DNA of 26,492 nt from a virus, in IMG/VR virus record IMGVR_UViG_3300010354_000533, positions 1 to 26,492 of that record, one strand, 5' to 3'. Every line of letters starts with the position of its first letter. Positions within the stretch are counted from its first letter, which is position 1. A program made the translations under genes and the position numbers. The notes below the pieces were generated by a model. It was not told where the DNA came from and did no database searches. It saw only the letters and a list, made by a program, of their open reading frames with translations. Below, piece after piece: positions 1 through 6,488 of the stretch.

Positions 1-4
1 GCTG

Positions 5-424
5 TTGGCCACCCAGGATCAAGCAGTGGCGTTATTCCCGCCTGTTCACCCTGAAGCGGAACCCCTGAGCGCCGTTGAGTACGCCAGGGAGCTGGAGAAC
101 GGCTACTGGACCCCGGCCGAAGTCTTCGTACCTCGCGACCAGATCGAACCTGGGGCCAGCACCACCTACGTCGTCTGGATGGCGGAGCAGGAGGTCCTGG
201 GGTTCGCCCCAGGCGGCACTTATCCAGGCCAGTGGATCTGGCGCTCCGACGCCACCTTCACCTGCGACGTGATTGATCCGGCTTGCGACCTCGAGGCTGC
301 CAACGCCTCTGCTCGGCAGCAGGCGCATGAGCATGCCCGCTACCTCCGGAACACCTACCCCTTTGCTTACGTCGCCGTCAGGGATGCCGACCGCGGCAAG
401 CCACTTCCTGTGGCCTCGTCTTGA
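5..424 (+). CDS. Hypothetical protein, possibly 5'-partial
   Basis: The frame is open for up to 139 residues, from a TTG at base 5 to TGA at 422-424. No in-frame stop lies between the window edge and base 5, so the true start may be outside. I do not recognise a family. The protein is soluble and moderately acidic with many aromatic residues (WIWRSDATFTCDV around residues 77-89) and has no membrane segment. It is the first gene of a run of small plus-strand genes. It is separated from the next gene by about 100 bases that hold a leader sequence repeated at 3716. It is probably real, because its reading frame is long and its amino-acid composition is normal, unlike the competing frames. Function unknown. 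Confidence 0.55.
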   Translation: MATQDQAVALFPPVHPEAEPLSAVEYARELENGYWTPAEVFVPRDQIEPGASTTYVVWMAEQEVLGFAPGGTYPGQWIWRSDATFTCDVIDPACDLEAANASARQQAHEHARYLRNTYPFAYVAVRDADRGKPLPVASS

Positions 425-440
425 TCACTCGAAGGGGGCC

Positions 441-499
441 CACTCAGCAGTGCACATGTTTGCCTTGCTGCGTGGGCTGCCTGTTCAGTCGCTCATTCT
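441..499 (+). repeat. Composite leader repeat, copy 1
   Basis: Bases 441-459 read CACTCAGCAGTGCACATGT, identical to 3716-3734. After a variable gap (14 bases here, 4 in the other copy) comes GGGCNGCCTGTT (474-485). Then comes a pattern of matching TC, TC and TTCT blocks up to 499. Both copies sit in a gap just upstream of a new gene set. CACT and AGTG form a short inverted repeat around CAGC, followed by the palindrome GTGCAC. It is probably a promoter, operator or leader, but could also be the end of a recombination cassette. Confidence 0.6.
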
Positions 500-525
500 C
501 GTCCGGCCACCGGCCGGTGTCTCAG

Positions 526-891
526 ATGGCCAACGCCATTCACGTCGACATCGACAACGCGCTCACCGACAGCCCGCCCTGGGATCAACCCATCCCTGAC
601 GCACTGCGAGAGGAGATCGCATCCATTATCGCAATGCAGGTTGACTGTACCCCGATCTTCGATCAAATCACAGACATCGCCTGCAAACTTCTCCGTGAGC
701 GTGGCTGGGACGCCAAGGAAACCTGGATCTCCTCCGCTCTTCTTCAGCGACGCTACGGAGCCTGGGGTAACCACGAGGACTACCCTCGGCCTGATTGGCA
801 AAAGGAGGTCAACAATGGCGATACGTCCCTCGGCTACTGGGATTGGGTCGTTCAGCAGATTGACCTTGTCGCCGAAGAGGAGAAAGCATGA
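526..891 (+). CDS. Hypothetical protein
   Basis: A 121-residue protein starting MANAIHVDID. The frame is open further upstream (to 421), but that extension runs through the repeated leader at 441-499 and has a Cys/Arg-rich composition unlike the rest, so the ATG at 526 is preferred. No strong ribosome-binding site is visible. The body (DALREEIASIIAMQVDCTP, then a Trp-rich C-terminal half) looks like a small soluble helical protein. It is not recognised. Its stop overlaps the next gene's start as ATGA (888-891), which indicates translational coupling and supports this frame. Confidence 0.7.
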   Translation: MANAIHVDIDNALTDSPPWDQPIPDALREEIASIIAMQVDCTPIFDQITDIACKLLRERGWDAKETWISSALLQRRYGAWGNHEDYPRPDWQKEVNNGDTSLGYWDWVVQQIDLVAEEEKA

Positions 892-1196
892 CTTGCTCCT
901 GGCTTTCCGGCAGCGCCACCGTCAACGACATGCAGGTCGATCGCGTCCTCCGCGTGTCAATACGGCACATACCCGACGCCAGGCAGGACCTGACTCCCTG
1001 GAGCTGGGGCAGCCACGACGAATACCGAATGACCTGGTTCTGGGCCTACGAGGAGGACTGCCAGATCGACGGCAAGCCCATGCCCTCCTGGCTGCTCGAT
1101 CTCTGCATCGCTGCACGCAGTGCCTATGGCTGCAACTGGATCCTCATCGATCCGGAGGGTGACGAGATCCCAGGCTTCCCTGTCTACGACCATTAA
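888..1196 (+). CDS. DUF5983-like small protein
   Basis: A 102-residue protein coupled to the preceding gene by an ATGA overlap. The C-terminal third resembles my recollection of the DUF5983 family of plasmid and integrative-element proteins. It has a helix with small residues, 'AYGCNWILIDPEGDEIPGFPVYDH'-like spacing (a Gly-Cys-Asp/Asn-hydrophobic strand, an acidic turn, then G-x-P-x-Y-[DE]-[WH]), and it ends right after that motif, as family members do. The N-terminal half carries an 'RVSIRHI' strand as expected. Biochemical function is unknown for the family. The assignment is from motif memory and has not been searched. Confidence 0.6.
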   Translation: MTCSWLSGSATVNDMQVDRVLRVSIRHIPDARQDLTPWSWGSHDEYRMTWFWAYEEDCQIDGKPMPSWLLDLCIAARSAYGCNWILIDPEGDEIPGFPVYDH

Positions 1197-1207
1197 TCAC
1201 TTGTCCC

Positions 1208-1765
1208 ATGACTGACTCTTTTCCTGCCATCGTCACGAATCACAGCAAAAAGCAGCAGGAGGCAATCGCCGCACTGCGCAAAGTTTTCATCTACCTGCAC
1301 GGCTTCAACCCTGAGCTTCACAAGATCGTTATTGAGTACACAGGATCTGGCGATAGTGGCCAGGTTGAATCCATGGAGTACCTATCGAAATCACTCGATA
1401 GTCAACCCTATCCCGTACCCAGGGTCGACATCGGATCACTGCCCTTGGCCACGCCCCTCCCCCTCGACATTCTTGACATGCCAGCGTCGCACTGGCGATG
1501 GGATCCCTTTACCTGCCAGAAGTTTCGCGTTGCGGCCCGCGACAAGGCACCTGAGGAGGTCCTCGATGCAGCCGCCTGGGATCTCGCTTACGGGCAAAAT
1601 CCTGGCTTCGAGATCAATGAAGGCGGCTACGGCGAGGTCATCATCTCTCTACGAGACGAATACGAACCCAGCGATACACCTCTAGTCGAGACAGACATCC
1701 TAGTACGCCTGAAGCACTCTGAAATCATCGAGACCACCAACGACTACGAATACGACTACGAGTGA
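1208..1765 (+). CDS. DUF6878-like protein
   Basis: A 185-residue acidic protein starting with ATG at 1208, 11 bases after the preceding stop. The signature 'AWDLAYGQNPGFEINEGGYGE' region (about residues 122-142) matches the core I associate with DUF6878: a helix, then P-G-[FW]-E-I-N-[DE]-G-x-[FY]-G-E. Families of this type occur in conserved small-gene clusters on proteobacterial plasmids and integrative elements, alongside DUF5983- and DUF6915-like genes, as here. The middle region is variable. The tail is rich in Asp, Glu and Tyr (residues 175-185). Its stop overlaps the next start as TGATG. Biochemical role unknown. Confidence 0.65.
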   Translation: MTDSFPAIVTNHSKKQQEAIAALRKVFIYLHGFNPELHKIVIEYTGSGDSGQVESMEYLSKSLDSQPYPVPRVDIGSLPLATPLPLDILDMPASHWRWDPFTCQKFRVAARDKAPEEVLDAAAWDLAYGQNPGFEINEGGYGEVIISLRDEYEPSDTPLVETDILVRLKHSEIIETTNDYEYDYE

Positions 1766-2145
1766 TGTCGCACTACCACTACCACAGCGTCAGCTCGTGC
1801 AATGCCTTTGGCGGCAAGCCGGAGGACTACCACGAGCTGCACCGCTGGCTCGATCGCGGCCGGTCCGGCACTGACCGGCTCCTGCACCGCATGCTCGCCC
1901 ACCACACGCAGGGCATCGCCGATGCCGTCGCGCTGTTCGGCGACACCATCACCAACAGCCAGGGGCGCCAGGTTCCAACCTCGCTCCTGGCTCATCAGCA
2001 TATCGTCGAGGACCTGGGCTTTGTCCCGGTCCTCGAGCACTACCTCGAGCTGCTGCACTGCCCCCGCTGGGCCTCCAAGCCAGCGCGGCTGCTGCACAGC
2101 AAGCTCACGTCCCAGCAAGCAGAGCCGGATCACTCCCATGATTGA
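1765..2145 (+). CDS. DUF6915-like protein
   Basis: A 126-residue protein. The ATG at 1765 overlaps the previous stop; a GTG three bases upstream is also possible. The sequence carries the features I associate with DUF6915. There is an N-terminal His-rich strand, then 'FGGKPEDYHELHRWLD', a helix with 'HRMLAHHTQGI', the strand 'ALFGDTITNSQGRQVPT' and 'AHQHIVEDLGFVPV'. The many conserved His, Asp and Glu residues suggest metal binding, but that is inference. It sits directly after the DUF6878-like gene, an order that supports both calls. Its stop overlaps the next gene by 8 bases. Confidence 0.7.
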   Translation: MSHYHYHSVSSCNAFGGKPEDYHELHRWLDRGRSGTDRLLHRMLAHHTQGIADAVALFGDTITNSQGRQVPTSLLAHQHIVEDLGFVPVLEHYLELLHCPRWASKPARLLHSKLTSQQAEPDHSHD

Positions 2146-2746
2146 CAAGAACATTGCCCGGGCGCTGAAGGACAACCTTCTTCGCCATCCGGAACTCTCC
2201 GACTGGCACGACCTCACCAGCTACCAGCTTGCATGCCAGGTCGTTCACGACTCCGGCCTCGGTACCGCCCTGGTTCCACTCACCAGGGCTGGCATGACCC
2301 GCCGTAACCCAGCCTGTCAATGGCTCCTCTACCTGGCCATCGTCGACCCCGGTGACTGCTTGCAGGTCGAGACCGACCAGGCGCAACCGCCAACTCCGGT
2401 CTACGTGCTGACCGAGATCAGGCCGATCACCGACTACGTCGGTCAGCTGACGACCTGCGATCTCAGTCATCCCTGGTGGGCCGTGCCGACGTTCTTCTCC
2501 GACGTCTCAAGGCTTCTCACCCCCTACGTCGCCGACCTGAAGGGCGGCCGCTCTCACTGGGGGCGGCAGCAGCGAGAAGCATTCGCCAGTGCCTTTGACC
2601 GGCGCTGGAACGACGAAGGCTTCACCAAGGAGCTCGAGCCGTCTGTACTCATCCGTCCTTCACGGGCGCGCTTTGGGCGTACTCCAATCGCAACCTCGCC
2701 CACTGCTTCTGCTGAACCCGTGCCTCAGGATTCCATTGCTGCTTGA
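2138..2746 (+). CDS. Hypothetical protein
   Basis: A 202-residue protein starting with ATG at 2138, overlapping the preceding gene by 8 bases. The frame is open upstream to 1802, but that part is an anti-coding shadow of the preceding gene. There is no recognised domain. It has a mixed alpha/beta composition with a Trp-rich centre (HPWWAVPTFFSD, around residues 110-121) and a Pro/Ser/Thr-rich tail of about 30 residues that is probably disordered. It belongs to the same coupled small-gene operon as its neighbours. Function unknown. Confidence 0.7.
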   Translation: MIDKNIARALKDNLLRHPELSDWHDLTSYQLACQVVHDSGLGTALVPLTRAGMTRRNPACQWLLYLAIVDPGDCLQVETDQAQPPTPVYVLTEIRPITDYVGQLTTCDLSHPWWAVPTFFSDVSRLLTPYVADLKGGRSHWGRQQREAFASAFDRRWNDEGFTKELEPSVLIRPSRARFGRTPIATSPTASAEPVPQDSIAA

Positions 2747-3009
2747 TCACCGTGCATTCACTCGACCAACTGCGACTAAGTGTTCGTCGCGATTCTTTCA
2801 AATACGGTTATCCTCTTCACTTTTCCGAGGATTCCTATCCGCCTCGACTAGACCCCAGTGATTCCAGTTCACAGGCAGTTGGCGCCCTAGCTGCAATTGG
2901 TGCCTGCCTCTATTCCAGGGCACTGGAGGCGAGCCGCAACCGCGACACCCTGATGAGCCTTAGTGACCGCATTGCTCTTGCTATTGATCGCTTTGTCATG
3001 TATCGCTGA
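2743..3009 (+). CDS. Hypothetical small protein
   Basis: Up to 88 residues from a TTG at 2743 overlapping the previous stop, or 85 residues from a GTG at 2752. The second half is one long predicted helix (SQAVGALAAIGACLYSRALEASRNR) with small hydrophobics, possibly amphipathic or membrane-associated. Base composition from here to about 3640 is richer in A/T and in CTT/TTC codons than the flanking genes, which may mark a separate origin. Start and function are uncertain. Confidence 0.5.
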   Translation: MITVHSLDQLRLSVRRDSFKYGYPLHFSEDSYPPRLDPSDSSSQAVGALAAIGACLYSRALEASRNRDTLMSLSDRIALAIDRFVMYR

Positions 3010-3013
3010 AACC

Positions 3014-3355
3014 ATGTACACTCTGTCTGACAAGCAACAGGCTTTTCGCCTGATCTCCAAACAGCTGCGCTCCCTTGCTGCCGAGCTGCAGATTCCACGC
3101 AGTCGCTACAAGATTCATCCAAGCTACGGTGGACCTGCTGTACCCGGAGAAGCGGTTCTGCATGCGGACGTTCTCTACGTTCAGGCGGTTCTCTTCCCTG
3201 CTAGCGGGCTGCTTGGTCGTTCCTTCTTCCGTCAATGCGCCGGCATGAAAGATTACGTCGGCGGCACCAATCATCACACTCGACGGCAGGTGCCAACAGC
3301 TCAGGAGGTTCGACGCGCCCTACCAAAACTCTTCCCTTCTCGCACTCTCGCATGA
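3014..3355 (+). CDS. Hypothetical protein
   Basis: A 113-residue basic protein starting MYTLSDKQQAFRLISKQLRS at an ATG four bases after the previous stop. The frame continues upstream to 2963, but that would overlap the preceding gene with a Leu-rich run, so 3014 is preferred. It has an amphipathic N-terminal helix and a central beta-rich section. No family is recognised. It is coupled by ATGA (3352-3355) to the next gene, which supports both frames. Confidence 0.6.
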   Translation: MYTLSDKQQAFRLISKQLRSLAAELQIPRSRYKIHPSYGGPAVPGEAVLHADVLYVQAVLFPASGLLGRSFFRQCAGMKDYVGGTNHHTRRQVPTAQEVRRALPKLFPSRTLA

Positions 3356-3642
3356 AGATTTTTCTAGCCGCCATACCCTTCGCGGCGGGCTACCTCTGGC
3401 AGGACCTCTGCCTACTTGGACGCGGTCGCATCCAGCTGCGTGACCTGATCGACGGTCAGACTCTCCTGGTCTTTGCAAGGGCTAAGCACTGGCATCAAGA
3501 GCGCCTTTGGCAGCAGGGGGGACAAGGCACTCGGCGCCAGCCGATCTACCAGTTATTGCGTCACAACGTCTTTCACATACTCACCCCACCGCTGGTTCAT
3601 GACGGCGCCATTGTCCATGACTACAGGCGACACAACACGTAA
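3352..3642 (+). CDS. Hypothetical small basic protein
   Basis: A 96-residue basic protein starting at the ATG overlapping the previous stop. The N-terminus (KIFLAAIPFAAGYLW) is hydrophobic and could be a short signal or membrane segment. The rest is rich in Arg, His and Gln. It is the last gene before the terminator at 3670-3708. Not recognised. Confidence 0.55.
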   Translation: MKIFLAAIPFAAGYLWQDLCLLGRGRIQLRDLIDGQTLLVFARAKHWHQERLWQQGGQGTRRQPIYQLLRHNVFHILTPPLVHDGAIVHDYRRHNT

Positions 3643-3669
3643 GCCGCGCTGATCGCTGACTTACCACCT

Positions 3670-3708
3670 ACCCCCGTCTCGGCAACTCGCTGGGTCGGGG
3701 GTTTCTTT
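3670..3708 (+). terminator. Rho-independent terminator after the 0.5-3.6 kb gene set
   Basis: A perfect 7-base-pair stem, ACCCCCG (3670-3676) with CGGGGGT (3696-3702), and a 19-base loop that can fold further. It is followed by a T-rich tract (TTTCTTT) to 3708. It closes the first plus-strand operon and lies directly before the GP88 leader. Confidence 0.75.
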
Positions 3709-3715
3709 ATGACCG

Positions 3716-3764
3716 CACTCAGCAGTGCACATGTCTGTGGGCGGCCTGTTGTTTCATTCCTTCT
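3716..3764 (+). repeat. Composite leader repeat, copy 2
   Basis: Shares the 19-base CACTCAGCAGTGCACATGT (3716-3734) and the downstream GGGCNGCCTGTT (3739-3750) plus TC/TC/TTCT blocks with 441-499. It lies between a terminator and the GP88-like gene, so a promoter or leader for that gene is the simplest reading. Confidence 0.6.
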
Positions 3765-3768
3765 GCCT

Positions 3769-4533
3769 GTGCTCACCTCTTCTTGCGGCCTTCCGTACTT
3801 CGGAGCTGGCAACGCCAAGCTGCCAGACTCAACACTCACATTCGCCCTACCGTCTGGTCACACCTGCCCAGGTGCTTTGTCCTGCTTGGCGATGGCCGAT
3901 CGCCACACCGGCAAGATCACCGATGGCCCTCAGCAGCAGTTCCGCTGCTACGAGGCATCGATCGAGAGCCGCTACGCCACCACCCGCGACAGTCGCTGGC
4001 GCAACTTCGAGCTCATCCGCTTCCATGCACCAGAGCCAGCAGCTGAGCTGCTTCTTGCCGGCATCGCTGCTGCACGCAGCCACAAGACCACCCACGTCCG
4101 CTGGTTCACTGGCGGCGACCTCTTCTCGTCCTCCCTACTGCACGCCATCCTGATGACGGCGGAGAAGACCGACACCCTGATCCACTACTTCTACACCAAG
4201 AACCTGCCGCTGCTTGCTCCTCGCGGCAAGCTGATCGCCATGCCTTTCAACCTCCGGGTCACTGCATCCTGGGGCGGCAAGTTCGACTACTACATCGAGG
4301 CCGGCATCTTCCCCCGCAGTGCGCGTGTCCTCAACACCCGCACCGAAGCCGTCGCCCTGGGCCTGCCCGTTGACACCACCGACGCCCTGGCCTGGCAGGA
4401 CGAGCCAACTCACTTCTGCCATCTGACGCACGGCGGCCAGAGAGCAGGATCCCCTGCCAGTCTGGCGATTGCACAACGGCGCAAGGCCGGCGACTTCACT
4501 GGCTATGGCGCCGGTCGGTCCGTTGCTGCCTGA
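3769..4533 (+). CDS. GP88-family phage protein
   Basis: A 254-residue protein from a GTG at 3769. The frame is also open from an ATG at 3709, but that ATG touches the T-tract of the terminator and would translate the repeated leader. The sequence matches the mycobacteriophage Gene-product-88 family as I recall it. Features are 'AGNAKLPDSTLTFALPSGHTCP' (residues 13-34), Cys33, Cys39 and Cys60, 'ADRHTGKITDGP', 'SIESRYA', 'RWFTGGDLFS' (111-120), 'YTKNLPLL' (142-149) and 'ASWGGKFDYYIE' (166-177). The family has no established function. The three Cys plus 'GDLFS...YTK' motifs recall DUF5131/Gp37-Gp68-type radical-SAM-like TIM barrels; that link is my inference. It overlaps the next gene by 29 bases. 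Confidence 0.8.
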   Translation: MLTSSCGLPYFGAGNAKLPDSTLTFALPSGHTCPGALSCLAMADRHTGKITDGPQQQFRCYEASIESRYATTRDSRWRNFELIRFHAPEPAAELLLAGIAAARSHKTTHVRWFTGGDLFSSSLLHAILMTAEKTDTLIHYFYTKNLPLLAPRGKLIAMPFNLRVTASWGGKFDYYIEAGIFPRSARVLNTRTEAVALGLPVDTTDALAWQDEPTHFCHLTHGGQRAGSPASLAIAQRRKAGDFTGYGAGRSVAA

Positions 4534-4744
4534 GCAGCTCGAGATCACTAGCCACTGCCTGTTGCGCTACTGCATTGCCCTCGCACTCGAGGCCGCCGGG
4601 CGCGACCACGGTTTTGGGTCCGCAGTCGCCGAACTCAACACCCTCAGCGGTCGAGTGCTCACCGCGCAGCAGTGGCTTGTGATCCTCGAGCCCGCCTACC
4701 TCCAACAGTTCGCCCCATCTGACACCAACGCACACCTCTCATGA
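4505..4744 (+). CDS. Hypothetical small protein
   Basis: A 79-residue protein starting MAPVGPLLPEQLEIT inside the 3' end of the GP88-like gene and ending in an ATGA overlap with the next gene. It is mostly helical (CLLRYCIALALEAAGRDHG) with a C-terminal 'LTAQQWLVILEPAYL' segment. Not recognised. The double coupling to its neighbours is the main support. Confidence 0.6.
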   Translation: MAPVGPLLPEQLEITSHCLLRYCIALALEAAGRDHGFGSAVAELNTLSGRVLTAQQWLVILEPAYLQQFAPSDTNAHLS

Positions 4745-4944
4745 ACTTCGACGAACCCACTCCTGAACCTCGCAAAACCTTCAGCGTCACCTGGAGCCGG
4801 CCCTGCGGCCGCTTTGGCTTTACGACCATTGAGGACTGTATTGACGCCGAGGAAGCGGCCTGTCACTTCTTCGACCACGTCCGCGGGACCACCGTCCCCA
4901 AGGACGCCATGATTGACGCCGTTCATCCAGTTCGCCCTACCTGA
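4741..4944 (+). CDS. Hypothetical small protein
   Basis: A 67-residue acidic protein coupled by ATGA to the gene before it. A short beta section (TFSVTWSRPCGRFGFTT) is followed by a helix (DAEEAACHFFDHVRG). It ends tail-to-tail with the minus-strand gene at 4937-5251 (8-base overlap). No family recognised. Confidence 0.6.
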   Translation: MNFDEPTPEPRKTFSVTWSRPCGRFGFTTIEDCIDAEEAACHFFDHVRGTTVPKDAMIDAVHPVRPT

Positions 4945-5251
4945 GCCCCGCCTCCTGGTCGACGCCCTCTGCCCGGTTCATCCGGGCTTCCAGAAGGACG
5001 ACCCGCCTCTCCAGGTGGGTCAGCCTTCGGTCCAGTTCGGTCGGGGTTGCCGCTTGCGGAAACGATTGCCGCGATTGATCGCCGACTCCCATGGGTCCTG
5101 GGCTAAGCAGCTTCAAGAGGATGCCGCCGCTGCCCAGGACGCCGGCGACGATGGCCAGACTGACGATTCGCTCCGCCCTCCGCCGATGGGCTGGCGACGT
5201 CTCCGCAAGGGTCAGCTGGAGGGGCAGCAGACGCTCGATCGGTCCCATCAT
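4937..5251 (-). CDS. Membrane protein with coiled coil (possible lysis/holin-associated)
   Basis: A 104-residue protein read leftward from the ATG at 5251, which overlaps the stop of the upstream gene. It has one clear membrane segment at about residues 29-49 (VSLAIVAGVLGSGGILLKLL), a polar stretch, and a heptad-like C-terminal helix (ELDRRLTHLERRVVLLEAR, about 72-91). One membrane span plus a coiled coil, duplicated in two coupled genes, is common among phage holin-accessory and spanin-like proteins, but there is no diagnostic motif. Function is inference. Confidence 0.6.
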   Translation of the reverse strand: MMGPIERLLPLQLTLAETSPAHRRRAERIVSLAIVAGVLGSGGILLKLLSPGPMGVGDQSRQSFPQAATPTELDRRLTHLERRVVLLEARMNRAEGVDQEAGLR

Positions 5252-5484
5252 GGGCGCGCCTCCAGCTTCGTTGTTCTGACCTCCAGGCTACGGAGGTCGG
5301 TCTTGAGTTGGATCATGTCCTGCCGCTGGTCCTCCTGGTTGCGCTGGATCAGGTCCAGGCTACGAGGAACGGTCCAGGCGATGTAACCGACGCCCAAAAG
5401 GCCGGCGACAGCCAGCCAGCTGGCCACGTTGACCCGAACCTGCCCCCAGAACTCTTCCATCAGCTCGGGCCGGTCTTCCGTCAC
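5248..5484 (-). CDS. Membrane protein with coiled coil
   Basis: A 78-residue protein read leftward from a GTG at 5484 (a GGGA lies about 6 bases upstream); an ATG at 5460 is an alternative. A membrane segment at about residues 20-39 (ASWLAVAGLLGVGYIAWTVP) is followed by a charged helix to the end (QRNQEDQRQDMIQLKTDLRSLE) that looks like a coiled coil. It is coupled to the smaller membrane gene downstream, which has the same architecture. Together they may be a two-component membrane device such as a holin pair. The order of membrane span before coil differs from XhlA. Confidence 0.6.
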   Translation of the reverse strand: MTEDRPELMEEFWGQVRVNVASWLAVAGLLGVGYIAWTVPRSLDLIQRNQEDQRQDMIQLKTDLRSLEVRTTKLEARP

Positions 5485-5521
5485 CGCATCCCGCCGCTCG
5501 CTACGGCAAACACGACGATTT

Positions 5522-5531
5522 CATGCTACCC
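5522..5531 (-). promoter_or_regulatory. Candidate minus-strand -10 region
   Basis: On the minus strand this reads GGGTAGCATG, containing a TAGCAT -10-like hexamer 38 bases upstream of the GTG start of 5248-5484. The identical 10-mer is found upstream of the other leftward unit at 10533-10542. No good -35 is visible here, so the call is weak. Confidence 0.3.
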
Positions 5532-5607
5532 GTTGCCTTCTGGCGAAATCACTGACATCCTGGTCGGGCGGGACGCGAGACCTAGCTTGTGGGTGCTGGG
5601 CGTCGCC

Positions 5608-5790
5608 ATGCCTCACATACGCATCCGCCTGATCCACAAGGACACTCAGGAGCCCGTCATCGCCAACGGCTGGTCCCCCTTCGTCACTCCTGACGAGCTG
5701 AAGGAGGCCAACCGCCAGCTGACTCAACGGGATCTCCCCTGGTCTTGGGTCCCCGTTCTCAGCACTGAGACTGATGCGGCTCACCTTTGA
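5608..5790 (+). CDS. Hypothetical small protein
   Basis: A 60-residue protein starting MPHIRIRLIHKDTQEPV at the ATG at 5608. The frame is open to 5308, but the upstream part is the shadow of a minus-strand gene. Short beta strands are followed by 'TPDELKEANRQLTQRDLPW'. It overlaps the next gene's ATG at 5774 by 17 bases and probably heads the replication operon. Not recognised. Confidence 0.5.
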   Translation: MPHIRIRLIHKDTQEPVIANGWSPFVTPDELKEANRQLTQRDLPWSWVPVLSTETDAAHL

Positions 5791-6421
5791 TTCCTCCCTG
5801 CTGGCTCTTGCCGCCGACTTCACTGGCAAGTTCGCCCCCTACCAGGGCGTCGAGATCGCCCCACTCCGAGCCGACAGGCCCGAGGACGGTGTCACGGTCG
5901 CAGCCCTGGATCGTGGCGCCATCGGCATGGTCGGTTACGACCCCGATGGAAGGGCCGACTGCAGTCTCTTGCTGCTGCCTGAGCCGGACCTCGTCAAGGC
6001 CTGTCGCGGCATCAAGAGTGCCGATCGCGACGTTTGCGTCCAGGGCGACGATCCAGGCAACCTCTCCGCCAGGGTCACCACCTACTACAAGGCCCACAGC
6101 ACCTTCAAGGAGTTCACGGCCCGGGCCGCTGACGGGGAGTTTCCGCCCTACCGTCAGGTCGTCACCTCCGTCCTCCAGCGCTGGGGGCACAGGCCTGACG
6201 CTTCCTCAACGGCTGGGCGCTACGACCTCAGCCTGCTCACCAAGGCGATGCGCGCCATGGTTGACGACGCTGACTCGATCGTCGTCAGCGGCTACGACGG
6301 CGGCCCCCTGCGGCTGCAGCGGGAGGATCTGCACGTCGTGCTGCTCCTGATGCCTCAGACCGCAGTCCCGGTCCCGGAGGCGCCCGAATGGCTGCACGCC
6401 TATTCGTCGCAGGCGGCCTGA
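5774..6421 (+). CDS. Sliding-clamp-like protein
   Basis: A 215-residue protein. The N-terminal strand-turn pattern (MRLTFDSSLLALAADFTGKF... VTVAALDRGAIGMVGYDP) resembles beta-clamp domains. The end 'IVVSGYDGGPLRLQREDLHVVLLLMP' (about residues 172-197) resembles the C-terminal strand set of DNA polymerase III beta, where a 'GP.R' turn is followed by a strand ending in LMP. It is shorter than cellular beta (about 366 residues), as some phage clamps are. It sits directly before two single-strand-binding-type genes, which fits a processivity or clamp role. There is no catalytic motif. It could be another beta-rich phage protein; the assignment is tentative. Confidence 0.5.
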   Translation: MRLTFDSSLLALAADFTGKFAPYQGVEIAPLRADRPEDGVTVAALDRGAIGMVGYDPDGRADCSLLLLPEPDLVKACRGIKSADRDVCVQGDDPGNLSARVTTYYKAHSTFKEFTARAADGEFPPYRQVVTSVLQRWGHRPDASSTAGRYDLSLLTKAMRAMVDDADSIVVSGYDGGPLRLQREDLHVVLLLMPQTAVPVPEAPEWLHAYSSQAA

Positions 6422-6439
6422 ACATGGCTCGCAGGGTGC

Positions 6440-6467
6440 TTGCCAGGGCTGACGCAGCACGTATGCT
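6440..6467 (+). promoter_or_regulatory. Candidate sigma70-type promoter for the SSB gene
   Basis: TTGCCA (6440-6445), a 16-base spacer and TATGCT (6462-6467) lie in the gap between the clamp-like gene and the SSB-like gene. The implied start near 6474 leaves a very short 5' leader before the ATG at 6489. No activity is known. Confidence 0.4.
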
Positions 6468-6488
6468 GGCGTGCCACTGCAACCCGCC

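Noticed and set aside
3709-3768. ATG at 3709 as start of the GP88-like gene
   Set aside because: It directly follows the terminator's T-tract and would translate the repeated leader at 3716-3764. The family-like sequence begins only near residue 33 of that longer form.
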